Below are positions 56,654-64,000 of a DNA stretch of 64,000 nt, one piece after another. The notes beneath the pieces were generated by a model, which had not been told where the DNA came from, searched no databases, and saw nothing but the letters and a program-made list of their open reading frames with translations. The translations under genes and the position numbers were made by a program. The stretch is from Flavobacteriaceae bacterium (GTDB taxonomy: Bacteria > Bacteroidota > Bacteroidia > Flavobacteriales > Flavobacteriaceae), in contig JAGKWW010000003.1 of NCBI GenBank assembly GCA_021151665.1, positions 62,001 through 126,000 of the forward strand, written 5' to 3'. Every line of letters begins with the position of its first letter. Position 1 is the first letter of the stretch.

Positions 56654-57010
56654 TTGTTTGAATTTCGAATTCATGGCAAACAGGGAAGAATTAACCACAA
56701 AGGAAACATAGCATAGCACGACTAAAAGTCGACTGTGAAAATTAGCGAAATTCGTGTCGAAAAGCCTCTGCGAATCTTTGCGGCTTCTTTGTGTATCTCT
56801 GCGAAATAATTTAACCACAAAGAACACAAAGGCTGCACTAAAGGCACAAATTTCTTTGTGTATCTCTACGAATGAATTAACCATAAAGGACGCATAGGCT
56901 GCACATAGCCAACAGATTTCTTAGTGTGAATTAGTGAGCTTCGTGTCCAAAAGCCTCTGCGAATCTTTGCGGCTTCTTTGTGTATCTCTGCGAAACAATA
57001 CATTCAAAAT
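56654..57010. repeat. Long direct repeats in a 357-bp non-coding gap
   Basis: A 47-bp word (positions 56760-56806) beginning AAAAGCCTCTGCGAATCTTT recurs perfectly at 56949-56995, 189 bp further on. Both copies are preceded by TTCGTGTC and followed by an AATAA/CAATA end. Shorter related words (TTAACCACAAAG, TTTCTTTGTGTATCTCT) recur at 56691, 56810, 56850 and 56880. A run of imperfect copies of a roughly 190-bp unit is the simplest reading. No gene or promoter is seen. Confidence 0.7.
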
Positions 57011-57400
57011 TTATAAGTCACTTAAAATAACCGTAAAGTCCGGTTTAAAGTAGTTTGGGCCTTTCATCACCTTGCCATCTTCGCGGTAAATAGGCTTACC
57101 ATCGTGCCCCAGTTTGCTCATGTTGCTGCGCTGAATCTCGTCAAACACTTCTTCTATTTTGTGCTGTAGCCCGTGGGATATAATTGTGCCGCAAAGAATG
57201 TACAGCATATCGCCCAGTGCATCGGCAATTTCTACGATGTCGTTATTTTGAACGGCATCGAGGTATTCCTCATTTTCCTCTTTCATCAGGTTGTACCTGA
57301 GCATCTTTACAGCATCACTTAATTCGGCTATTGGCGTAGCGTTAACTTCAAGTCCGAAAGCGGTGTGGAATTCATGAACGGCGGCTAACTGCTTTTTCAT
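57011..57400 (-). CDS. MazG-like nucleotide pyrophosphohydrolase
   Basis: A 129-aa all-alpha NTP-PPase of the MazG/HisE superfamily. KKQLAAVHEFHTAFGLEVNATP is the N-terminal helix; MKEENEEYLDAVQNNDIVEIADALGDMLYILCGT (57170-57275) has the E-E-x-x-E ... D-x-x-x-D metal-binding pattern. The remaining part ends GKVMKGPNYFKPDFTVIL, as in dimeric dUTPase-like or house-cleaning PPases. Substrate unresolved. ATG at 57400 is used; the frame is open further upstream. Confidence 0.85.
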   Translation of the reverse strand: MKKQLAAVHEFHTAFGLEVNATPIAELSDAVKMLRYNLMKEENEEYLDAVQNNDIVEIADALGDMLYILCGTIISHGLQHKIEEVFDEIQRSNMSKLGHDGKPIYREDGKVMKGPNYFKPDFTVILSDL

Positions 57401-57450
57401 CGTTAAAAATTTTATTGATCGAAAATTAGCCAAAATAGTACGGCCTGTTG

Positions 57451-57458
57451 TAGCTTTG
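57451..57458 (+). promoter_or_regulatory. -7 box TAGCTTTG
   Basis: Perfect TAnnTTTG 16 bp before the ATG at 57475. -33 element not clear. Confidence 0.45.
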
Positions 57459-57474
57459 CAAAAAAGATGTAAAC

Positions 57475-57663
57475 ATGTTTTCAAAAGGGCAGATAGGATT
57501 CGCCATTTTCTTTATCGTTGTTTTTGTTGCGGCGATGATCTACGTATATCGTAAAGACCTTCCGTTGCATAAAAAGTATTACAAAGGCAGCTACTGGATA
57601 CTTATAGGATTTCTGTGTTTTGTAGCATTGCTTTTCGTCATGAAAACCTACATGAAAGAGTAA
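57475..57663 (+). CDS. Small two-helix membrane protein
   Basis: A 62-aa protein with two membrane helices (IGFAIFFIVVFVAAMIYVY, YWILIGFLCFVALLFVM) and a short basic loop (RKDLPLHKKYYKGS). Followed at once by a terminator. It looks like a conserved flavobacterial small membrane protein; function unknown. Confidence 0.7.
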   Translation: MFSKGQIGFAIFFIVVFVAAMIYVYRKDLPLHKKYYKGSYWILIGFLCFVALLFVMKTYMKE

Positions 57664-57695
57664 GACGGTTAAAAACTGTTAAAAATAATATACCG

Positions 57696-57722
57696 AAAAT
57701 CCCCTCTGATGGGGATTTTTTT
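57696..57722 (+). terminator. Intrinsic terminator
   Basis: Stem AAAATCCCC / GGGGATTTT, loop TCTGAT, then TTT. It closes the small membrane-protein transcript. Confidence 0.85.
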
Positions 57723-57773
57723 ATACCTTTTAATCGGGCAAATTTGTAATCGTCAACCTTTAAAACAAAAAAT

Positions 57774-58196
57774 ATGTCATCCAAGCAAAAACTTTTTACC
57801 GACGCTCACTCTATAATCTACGAAGGGGTGGGCTCTTATGACGCAACCCATAAAGATGGCGTGTATAAGATAATTCTTCCCGCCTCGGAAATGGGTACCA
57901 TAACAGTCGACTCAAAAATATACAACATCAGTGACAGCACCACGCAGGCGATATTGCTGTGGCTTCAGTCATCTAATAATACAGACCTTTCGGCCAATAC
58001 AGAAATATACATCCATGAGGTGTCGCTGGATTTCAGCGCATCTAATATCGAAGCCTACGATTCCAACAGTACGCCGCCCGATATTGACCTGAGCATTGGC
58101 GGGGAAATATTTGTGGTGGTATATCACAACGATACGTTGCACTTCGATTTTGTGCAACCCCAAAAATATGGCCTGGGCATTTTAAGAAAAAGATAA
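57774..58196 (+). CDS. Hypothetical soluble protein
   Basis: A 140-aa acidic protein starting MSSKQKLFTDAHSIIYEG. Mostly beta-strand predicted (GVYKIILPASEMGTITVDSKIY; TEIYIHEVSLDFSAS; GGEIFVVVYHNDTLHFDFVQ). No signal peptide, membrane segment or known motif. The next gene (histidine kinase) starts 4 bp after its stop, so it may be part of the signalling operon. Confidence 0.65.
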   Translation: MSSKQKLFTDAHSIIYEGVGSYDATHKDGVYKIILPASEMGTITVDSKIYNISDSTTQAILLWLQSSNNTDLSANTEIYIHEVSLDFSASNIEAYDSNSTPPDIDLSIGGEIFVVVYHNDTLHFDFVQPQKYGLGILRKR

Positions 58197-58199
58197 TAC

Positions 58200-59957
58200 A
58201 TGCTATTAAGGATATTGCTGCTTTTGCTTGTATACGGCAATGCGGGCGACCCGCTATCGAAAGCCGGACAGCTCATAAAGACCGACCATTACAAGGAAGC
58301 TGAAGCCGAACTGAAAAAGGTAGATATACGTGTGCTGGACAAAGCGTCGCAGGCACGCTACAACCTGTATTACGGCAATGTGCTGGCGAGCCAGAACCGT
58401 GAGGAGAAGGCGCTGGAGTATTACCTGACGGCAAAGAAGCTATACAAGGCGGCAGACAGCCTGCAGGCGGCAATGGATGTTAACTCCGAGATAGCCTATC
58501 TGCTGAGCTCCCAGGAAAACTATGGCGACCGCGCCGAAGGCTATCTGAAAGAGTACCTGGATTATGCCAGGGCTAATAATGACCAGTTGCGCTTGGCAAG
58601 GGGTTATTCGGCGATGGCGGCAAGCAAGATATCGTCGGGTAAATATCAGGATGCGGTGAAATGTTTCCGTATTGCCATGGAAGCCAATCGTATTGCTAAA
58701 GATGAAAAGCTGGAGTCGGTCATGAACAACAACATGGCCGTACTCTACAACGAGAACCTGCAAAAGCCCGATTCGGCGCTGTATTACCTGGATAAAGACC
58801 TGCCGTTCCTGCAGCGTATCAACGATGTTAACGGGCTTTGCCATAACTACATTAACCGCGCTGCGGCCTACCATTACAAAGGGGACTACCGGATGGCTAT
58901 CCGGATGCTGGAAAGTGCCGACAGCCTCCCGATAACCGACAGCGTACTGAAAACAAAGCAGTACATCAACGAGTTCCTCTACATCAATTACGAAGCACTC
59001 AAAGACTACGCCAATGCTTTCCGGTATATGTCGGTCGCCCGCAAGCTGGCCGACAGCGCCAATGGGCTGGAGCAGAACATCGCTATTAAAAATATCGAGA
59101 CGCAGTACAAGGTAAAAGAGAAAGTTCTTGAAAATAATATACTGAAAAGCAAAGCCAAAGTGAACCGGGTTGTTATTTATTCGGTAATCGGCTTGCTGCT
59201 GGTAACCATCGCCATCGGTTATCTTATCGTAAAAAATGCCCGCAGGCGCGAGCGCATCAGCCGCCAGGAGAAGCTCATAGAGCAGCAAAAGCTGGAAAAG
59301 GCCCTGAAGGAATACGAGCTGAGCAGCATCGATATTATGCTGGAGGGCCAGGAAAAAGAACGCCAGCGCATTGCCAACGACCTGCATGACAACCTGGGCA
59401 GTATGCTCGCGGCGCTCAAGCTGAACTTCGAAAACCTGAAGATTCGAAAGAACGAGCTTCGCGATGAAGAGAACAAGCTCTACGAACGTACCGACGAGCT
59501 GATAGAAGAAGCTTACCAGAAAGTACGCCGGCTGGCACATGCCAAAAATGCCGGTGTATTTGCAAGCGAAGGCCTTATACCGGCCCTGATAAAGCTCGCC
59601 GATAAAATTTCTATTCCCGGCACGCTGATGGTGCAGGTAACGCATTTCGGATTTAACGAAAGGCTCGAAAATACACTGGAGATAGCCATATTCAGGGCGG
59701 TGCAGGAGCTTGCAACCAATATAATCAAGCATGCCCGGGCTACCGAGGCGCACATACAGCTTACCCATCATGATGATAATATAAACATCATTATAGAAGA
59801 TAACGGTATTGGGTTTGATCCGGAAAAAGCTCAGATTGCAGCCGATGGAATGGGGCTCGATACGATAAGGAGAAAAATAAATCAGTTAGGAGGGACAATA
59901 GAAATAGACTCCACACAGGGTAAAGGCACCTCGATAATTATAGATATACCGATATGA
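58200..59957 (+). CDS. TPR-containing sensor histidine kinase (HisKA_3 type)
   Basis: A 585-aa kinase. A signal-like N-terminus (LLRILLLLLVYGNAGD), a periplasmic TPR sensor domain (about 20-300; e.g. YNLYYGNVLASQNREEKALEYYLTAKKLY), one membrane helix (about 322-344), a coiled linker, then HisKA_3 with ERQRIANDLHDNLG (phospho-acceptor His396) and HATPase_c with LATNIIKHAR (N box), IIIEDNGIGFDP (G1) and GMGLDTIRRKIN (G2). Such NarL-type pairs sense through the TPR part; the ligand is unknown. Overlaps the response regulator by 4 bp. Confidence 0.93.
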   Translation: MLLRILLLLLVYGNAGDPLSKAGQLIKTDHYKEAEAELKKVDIRVLDKASQARYNLYYGNVLASQNREEKALEYYLTAKKLYKAADSLQAAMDVNSEIAYLLSSQENYGDRAEGYLKEYLDYARANNDQLRLARGYSAMAASKISSGKYQDAVKCFRIAMEANRIAKDEKLESVMNNNMAVLYNENLQKPDSALYYLDKDLPFLQRINDVNGLCHNYINRAAAYHYKGDYRMAIRMLESADSLPITDSVLKTKQYINEFLYINYEALKDYANAFRYMSVARKLADSANGLEQNIAIKNIETQYKVKEKVLENNILKSKAKVNRVVIYSVIGLLLVTIAIGYLIVKNARRRERISRQEKLIEQQKLEKALKEYELSSIDIMLEGQEKERQRIANDLHDNLGSMLAALKLNFENLKIRKNELRDEENKLYERTDELIEEAYQKVRRLAHAKNAGVFASEGLIPALIKLADKISIPGTLMVQVTHFGFNERLENTLEIAIFRAVQELATNIIKHARATEAHIQLTHHDDNINIIIEDNGIGFDPEKAQIAADGMGLDTIRRKINQLGGTIEIDSTQGKGTSIIIDIPI

Positions 59958-60568
59958 TACATGTAGTAATAGCCGAAGATCACCAGTCGCTCATAGACGG
60001 TATAAAAATATTCCTTGAATATGAAGACGATATAAAAGTAGTGGGCGAGGCCAATGACGGCGAACGCCTGCTGGAGGTTGTGCGCAAAACGCGCCCGGAT
60101 ATTGTGCTGACCGATATAAGGATGCCTCGTATGGATGGTATTACCGCGACGCGCGAAATTAAAAAAGAATTGCCGTCCTGCAGGGTCATCGCTTTCAGTA
60201 TGTTTGAGAGGGAAGAAGCAATGAACCAGATGGCCGAGGCCGGCGCTTCGGGCTATATTATGAAAAACTCATCGCTCAAGGTAGTGCTGGCGGCTATACG
60301 GGCCGTGATGCAGGGGCAGACTTTTTTTGACGACTCCTTAAAGCAAAAAGCGGAAAAACGGGAAAGCGGCGAGGTACCGCTTAGCCGCCGCGAACTCGAG
60401 ATCGTGAAGCTGATCGGGCAGGGCAAAACATCGCAGGAAATTGCAGATGCCCTGTTCATTGGTAAAACAACCGTAGATACCCATCGCAAAAATATACTGA
60501 AGAAACTCAGCCTTAGCGGTAAAAGCGAATTGCTCCGCTACAGCATGGAACGCAAATATGACTTTTAG
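59954..60568 (+). CDS. LuxR/NarL-type response regulator
   Basis: A 204-aa regulator. The receiver domain has IAEDHQSLIDGI (acidic pocket), VLTDIRMPRMDG with phospho-accepting Asp54, and a later Lys in GYIMKNSS. The C-terminal LuxR helix-turn-helix (about 143-200) has LSRRELEIVKLIGQGKTSQEIADALFIGKTTVDTHRKNILKKL, at 60380-60505. It is the partner of the upstream kinase. Targets unknown. Confidence 0.95.
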   Translation: MIHVVIAEDHQSLIDGIKIFLEYEDDIKVVGEANDGERLLEVVRKTRPDIVLTDIRMPRMDGITATREIKKELPSCRVIAFSMFEREEAMNQMAEAGASGYIMKNSSLKVVLAAIRAVMQGQTFFDDSLKQKAEKRESGEVPLSRRELEIVKLIGQGKTSQEIADALFIGKTTVDTHRKNILKKLSLSGKSELLRYSMERKYDF

Positions 60569-60598
60569 GTTTACGGTAAACAGTAATAGTCAATATGT

Positions 60599-60624
60599 AA
60601 AATACCCACTATTGGGTATTTTTT
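60599..60624 (+). terminator. Intrinsic terminator of the kinase-regulator operon
   Basis: Stem AAAATACCC / GGGTATTTT, loop ACTATT, then TT. Confidence 0.8.
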
Positions 60625-60706
60625 ATATTATTGATAGTCAGGATATTTGCAATGCATGTTAGTTCTTCATACATCTCATTCAAAATTACATTTGAGTAGT
60701 GTGCCA

Positions 60707-60740
60707 AAAGGAAACGCTGAAAAGTGTTTCCTTTTTTTAT
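60707..60740 (+). terminator. Second hairpin terminator without an obvious gene before it
   Basis: Stem AAAGGAAAC / GTTTCCTTT (with extension), loop GCTGAAAAGT, then a T-rich run. It lies about 80 bp past the first terminator. A 15-codon frame (60652-60699) lies between them. Confidence 0.6.
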
Positions 60741-60855
60741 GACGGCTTCCTGTTTTTTCAGAAATATCTGCCAATTTTGCCGGTAGTAACGCTTTTATCT
60801 GTAAGCGTTTCGGATAATATCCGTATTTTTACTGCAAATTTTCCGGCTAAAAAGT

Positions 60856-62085
60856 ATGAAGATCCTCAAATATGTTTTTCTCCTGCTTATCCTTGCAACA
60901 GTTGCTGTTGTGGTTTTTATTGCCACGCAGGAAGGGAAATATGACATAAAGCGCGAGCGCATTATCAATGTGCCCCGAAGCACCCTCTATAATTATATCA
61001 ATGACCTGCGCAACTGGGAGAATGTTGCGCTGCTCACCCCGGCAGGCAGTTCGGCTGTGTTTACGTACAGCGACAGCACTTCGGGGCCGAAGGCATTTAT
61101 AGCCTGGAAGCACGATGGGGCAGAGAGTAAGGTAGAGACGGTTAAGAATACCGCTAACGATTCCATTATACAAACGGGAGATTTTAATGGCGAGGACAAC
61201 CGCATTGCGTGGGGCTTTAGCGAAGCAGGCAAGGGGACCAAAGTAGCCGTGCGCATAAAAGGCGAGCTTACTTTTGCAGAGAAAGCCGCTGCGGTTTTCA
61301 ACGGGAATCCGGGTACCGCGCTGGAAGAGAAACTGGAGGCCGGCCTGGAAAACCTCAACCGTTTCCTGGTAACAGAAATTGCAAAATATGATGTGAAGGT
61401 ACAGGGGCTGGTAACCAAAACCGCCGCCTATTACATTGGTTTCCCCGTAACCGGAAAGATAGAGGATATCGGCAGGCAGTCATCCGGTTATTATCCGAAA
61501 CTTCATGCTTTTATAAAAGAGAATAAGATCGTTCAGGCAGGGGCACCGTTCCTGCTTTATAAAACCTTCAGCGAAGCGCAGGGTACTGCTTCTTATGTGG
61601 TGTGTATGCCCGTAAAAGAAGAGATATATACTATGCAGGGCAGCGAGATTATTGGTGGCAGGATAGAGGGCTTTACCGCCCTCAAAACAACGCTGAAAGG
61701 AGATTATTCGCACCTGAAAAAAGCATGGGACACCGCACGCCGCGAAGTTGCTGCAAAAAGCTATCCCGAAAATACCGGAGGCCATTACTTAGAGGTGTAT
61801 ACTAAAGGGCTCCCGTCAGTTAAGCGCCCTTCGCAATGGGTTACCGATATCTACATCCCGATAGGCCAGAATACTGCGCCGGCAACCACAGAAGAAGTGC
61901 CAATGCCGCCGGTGTCCGGCAGCCAGCCTGCTACAGCAACCGGTTCGCCGGTAAAGCCTGCAAGGCCTGCCGCAACGGGTACAGCAGCTCAAAGCACACC
62001 TGCAGGCACCAAGCCTGCGCCAAAGCTGAAACCTAAAACTGCAACACAGCCGCCTTCATCCATAAAAGTGCCGGCTAATCCATAA
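60856..62085 (+). CDS. SRPBCC + GyrI-like domain protein with Pro/Ala-rich tail
   Basis: A 409-aa protein. An N-terminal membrane helix (YVFLLLILATVAVVVFIA), an SRPBCC-like domain (GKYDIKRERIINVPRSTLYNYINDLRNWENVALL), then a GyrI/AraC effector-binding-like domain (KTAAYYIGFPVTGKIEDIGRQ, GGRIEGFTALKTTLKGDYSHL, HYLEVYTKGL, TDIYIPIG; 61410-61860), and a 70-residue Pro/Ala/Thr/Lys tail. It may bind a small ligand at the membrane; no enzymatic residues are clear. Tail is low complexity and probably unstructured. Confidence 0.8.
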   Translation: MKILKYVFLLLILATVAVVVFIATQEGKYDIKRERIINVPRSTLYNYINDLRNWENVALLTPAGSSAVFTYSDSTSGPKAFIAWKHDGAESKVETVKNTANDSIIQTGDFNGEDNRIAWGFSEAGKGTKVAVRIKGELTFAEKAAAVFNGNPGTALEEKLEAGLENLNRFLVTEIAKYDVKVQGLVTKTAAYYIGFPVTGKIEDIGRQSSGYYPKLHAFIKENKIVQAGAPFLLYKTFSEAQGTASYVVCMPVKEEIYTMQGSEIIGGRIEGFTALKTTLKGDYSHLKKAWDTARREVAAKSYPENTGGHYLEVYTKGLPSVKRPSQWVTDIYIPIGQNTAPATTEEVPMPPVSGSQPATATGSPVKPARPAATGTAAQSTPAGTKPAPKLKPKTATQPPSSIKVPANP

Positions 62086-62123
62086 CCAAAAAACGCGGAC
62101 ATTACTGTCCGCGTTTTTTGGTT
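62084..62123. terminator. Strong bidirectional terminator
   Basis: A 17-bp perfect stem beginning AACCAAAAAACGCGGAC (62084-62100 / 62107-62123), loop ATTACT. T runs on both strands serve the convergent genes. It overlaps the TAA of the SRPBCC gene. Confidence 0.9.
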
Positions 62124-62142
62124 CAATACGTATCGTATTTCT

Positions 62143-63207
62143 TTACACCTTCTCTGTCCAGCCGAAGGTATCTTCAGCCAGCTTGTATTGTATGTCGGTC
62201 AGTTTTTCTTTTATCTGTGGTGCCAGCGGATTTTCGAGCTTTGGCAACTCGTAATACTTACCGTCATAGCTGAAGCCTACAATCGGGTTAACTACCGCCG
62301 CGGTTCCTGCGCCGAATATTTCCTGTAGCGTTCCGGCTTCGGCGGCTTCAACCAGTTCTGATACCAGTACCGGCCTTACCTCAGCACGTATATGCTCGCG
62401 CTCTGCAAGTTCAAGTATACTCTTACGGGTTACGCCATCAAGGATACGCTCGCTGGTAGGCGCAGTGTACAGCACATTATCAATACGGAAAAATACATTC
62501 ATTGTCCCTGCCTCTTCCAGCATGGTGTGTGTGGCATCGTCTGTCCAGATAATTTGCTGGAAGCCCTGCTCATTAGCCAGTTTGGTAGGATAGAACTGCC
62601 CCGAATAGTTTCCGGCTGCTTTTGCCGCGCCAATACCGCCATTAGCCGCACGGCTGAAATGCTCGGCAATGATAACCTTTACCTCGCCGCTATAATATGC
62701 CCGCGCTGGTGAAAGGATGACCATGAATTTATATTCTGAGGAAGGCGCTGCTACCACTCCCGATCCTGATGCAATCATAAAGGGGCGTATGTACAGTGAA
62801 TTGCCTTTGCCGGGCTTTACCCATTCGCGCTCTAAATCGACCAGCTTTTTCATGCCGCCGATAAATACCTCCTCGGGTACTTCGGGCATGGCCAGCCTTG
62901 TGGCCGACTTATTAAAACGGTCAAAATTCTCCATCGGGCGGAAAAGCCAGACATCGCCGGCATTATCCTTGTAGGCCTTCATTCCTTCAAATATAGCCTG
63001 CCCATAATGGAATACCTTAGCAGAAGGGTCTATCATAAACGGGGCATACGGCTCGATCCGCGGTGCGCCCCATTCGCCATTTTTATAATCGCATACCAGC
63101 ATGTGGTCGGTAAAGGTGTTGCCAAATGCAAGATTCTCAAAATCTACAGAACCAATTTTGGACTCGGGTGCGCGTGTTACGGTTATTTCGCCGGTAGTTT
63201 TGCTCAT
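62143..63207 (-). CDS. ilvE: Branched-chain amino-acid aminotransferase
   Basis: A 354-aa fold-type IV PLP enzyme of the BCAT type. VFHYGQAIFEGMKAYK is the N-terminal signature. NSLYIRPFMIASG is the substrate-side motif, GGIGAAKAAGNYSGQFYPTKLANEQGFQQIIWTD has the PLP Lys region (62560-62650), and MLEEAGTMNVFFRI, LDGVTRKSILELA and EIFGAGTAAVVNPIV follow. The ATG at 63207 (SKTTGEITVTRA) is used because TAGCTTTG (63242-63235) sits upstream. It makes or degrades Leu, Ile and Val. Confidence 0.95.
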   Translation of the reverse strand: MSKTTGEITVTRAPESKIGSVDFENLAFGNTFTDHMLVCDYKNGEWGAPRIEPYAPFMIDPSAKVFHYGQAIFEGMKAYKDNAGDVWLFRPMENFDRFNKSATRLAMPEVPEEVFIGGMKKLVDLEREWVKPGKGNSLYIRPFMIASGSGVVAAPSSEYKFMVILSPARAYYSGEVKVIIAEHFSRAANGGIGAAKAAGNYSGQFYPTKLANEQGFQQIIWTDDATHTMLEEAGTMNVFFRIDNVLYTAPTSERILDGVTRKSILELAEREHIRAEVRPVLVSELVEAAEAGTLQEIFGAGTAAVVNPIVGFSYDGKYYELPKLENPLAPQIKEKLTDIQYKLAEDTFGWTEKV

Positions 63208-63234
63208 CAGGTTGTGTTGGGTTAGTATTATCTG

Positions 63235-63242
63235 CAAAGCTA
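63235..63242 (-). promoter_or_regulatory. -7 box TAGCTTTG for ilvE
   Basis: Perfect TAnnTTTG on the minus strand, 27 bp before the ATG at 63207; argues against the start at 63237. Confidence 0.45.
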
Positions 63243-63353
63243 ATAAAAATAAAAGCAGGAGGCGGAAGTTTACTAAAAATCGGCTCTCAAAAAATACAAT
63301 TGCAGGCGTAAGAATTTTAGCATCAGCCGATAGCGAAATCGTTGGAATCTTAA

Positions 63354-63361
63354 TACATTTG
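63354..63361 (+). promoter_or_regulatory. -7 box TACATTTG for the DUF4920 gene
   Basis: Perfect TAnnTTTG 19 bp before the ATG at 63381. Confidence 0.5.
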
Positions 63362-63380
63362 CACCATTAAAACTACTCTG

Positions 63381-64000
63381 ATGAAAAAAGTTATCATAGC
63401 AGCTGTTATTGCCTTTGGCTTTGCAGCCTGTAAAAAAGAAGTAAAAGTAGAATCGGAAAAAACGGTAATAGAAACGCCGGCGGATACTACATCTATAGAT
63501 ACGGATACTGTGTCGGACGCAGAGATTGAAGCCGAGGAAGACGCAGTTGCCACACCGGAAGCTGACAAGGCCCCCGCGATTGACGTAAAAGCCGCCAAAG
63601 ATATGAAAGTCGAGTATGCGTCTTTTGGCGACAAAATCGTTGCAGACAAGGCATTGTCTCAGGCAGAGATGCTTAAGAAATACAGCAGCCTGAAGCCCGG
63701 CGATACGGTGAATATCAAATTCAAATCGAATATAAAAGACGTTTGCCAGAAAAAAGGCTGCTGGATGTCGCTTGAATTGCCTAATGGTAAAGAGTCGTTC
63801 GTGAAATTTAAGGACTACGCGTTCTTTGTTCCGCTGAATGCTGCCAAATCTGAAGCAGTCGTAAACGGCAAGGCATTCGTTAGCGAAATATCGGTAGCAC
63901 AGCTGAAGCACTACGCGAAGGACGGCGGAAAGAGTGAAGCAGAAATTGCCCAGATCACTGAGCCGAAACGTACCTACGGATTCCTGGCAGACGGCGTACT
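63381..64000 (+). CDS. DUF4920 domain-containing lipoprotein (runs off the right edge)
   Basis: 206 codons are in the window. Type II signal peptide MKKVIIAAVIAFGFAAC with lipidated Cys17, followed by KKE. A disordered acidic linker (about 20-75) leads to the DUF4920 domain: VEYASFGDKIVADKALSQAEML, LKPGDTVNIKFKSNIKDVCQKKGCWMSLEL (63695-63780), with a C-x(4)-CW pair that may bind metal, and RTYGFLADGV near the edge. The family is typical of flavobacteria; the role is unknown. The 3' end is missing. Confidence 0.88.
   Translation, partial: MKKVIIAAVIAFGFAACKKEVKVESEKTVIETPADTTSIDTDTVSDAEIEAEEDAVATPEADKAPAIDVKAAKDMKVEYASFGDKIVADKALSQAEMLKKYSSLKPGDTVNIKFKSNIKDVCQKKGCWMSLELPNGKESFVKFKDYAFFVPLNAAKSEAVVNGKAFVSEISVAQLKHYAKDGGKSEAEIAQITEPKRTYGFLADGV

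Noticed and set aside
56654..57010. CRISPR array
   Set aside because: Repeats are 47 bp and only two perfect copies, 189 bp apart, without uniform spacers or cas genes.
58440..59771. 443-codon open frame antisense to the histidine kinase
   Set aside because: The sense strand encodes clear HisKA_3 and HATPase motifs; the long antisense frame reflects codon bias of the kinase gene.

Overview
The window reads as a chromosomal segment of a member of the Flavobacteriaceae (Bacteroidota), probably Flavobacterium or a close relative. The basis is the protein content (flavobacterial DUF families, OstA-like protein, secreted TonB C-terminal-domain proteins, DUF349, DUF4920), -7 boxes of the TAnnTTTG type in front of many genes, A-rich start regions without clear Shine-Dalgarno sequences, and lipoproteins with short lipoboxes. 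No rRNA, tRNA or CRISPR array is visible.

Layout. 1-8.2 kb: a strand-alternating cluster of surface-glycan genes (four GT2 enzymes, one GT4, one GT9, a CgeB-like protein, a polysaccharide deacetylase, a methyltransferase and a WaaP/Kdo-kinase-like protein), probably for the lipooligosaccharide core or outer sugars. 8.4-21.5 kb: housekeeping genes, including dapD (lysine/peptidoglycan), ruvX, mqo, a FUSC transporter, def, a DUF5606 protein, mazG and a DUF349 protein. 21.6-28.5 kb: aroE behind three secreted TonB C-terminal-domain genes, a TPR protein, a class-III aminotransferase and an OstA/LptA-like protein. 28.6-29.65 kb: a REP-associated tyrosine transposase (RAYT) beside an array of palindromic REP-like modules. 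29.65-34.2 kb: purA, a Fur-family regulator and rel/spoT.

34.2-36 kb is an A/T-rich accessory patch. It has dispersed palindromes followed by a two-gene unit: a HEPN-like protein with an RNx4H motif and a protein with ADP-ribosyltransferase-like R-S-E motifs. This is the best candidate in the window for an undescribed toxin/defence-type system. 36-46 kb: an SDR oxidoreductase, an ArsR regulator and a long run of minus-strand genes headed by a SpoIIM-DUF4129-DUF4350-MoxR-DUF58 operon, divergent from an RDD gene. 47-53 kb: a TRIC-like channel, pyrG, yidC and a YwqK-type repeat protein. 53-57 kb: mnmA, then a second A/T-rich pair (antitoxin-like 75-aa gene overlapping a putative zinc-ribbon/HNH gene) lodged before tatD and tcdA, then a block of long direct repeats. 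57-64 kb: a MazG-like hydrolase, a TPR histidine kinase with its LuxR-type response regulator, an SRPBCC/GyrI-like protein, ilvE and the start of a DUF4920 lipoprotein.

All calls come from reading the sequence and recalling family motifs; no database search or computation was run. Start codons were often moved downstream of the longest frame where a signal peptide, a -7 box or a family N-terminus argued for it.
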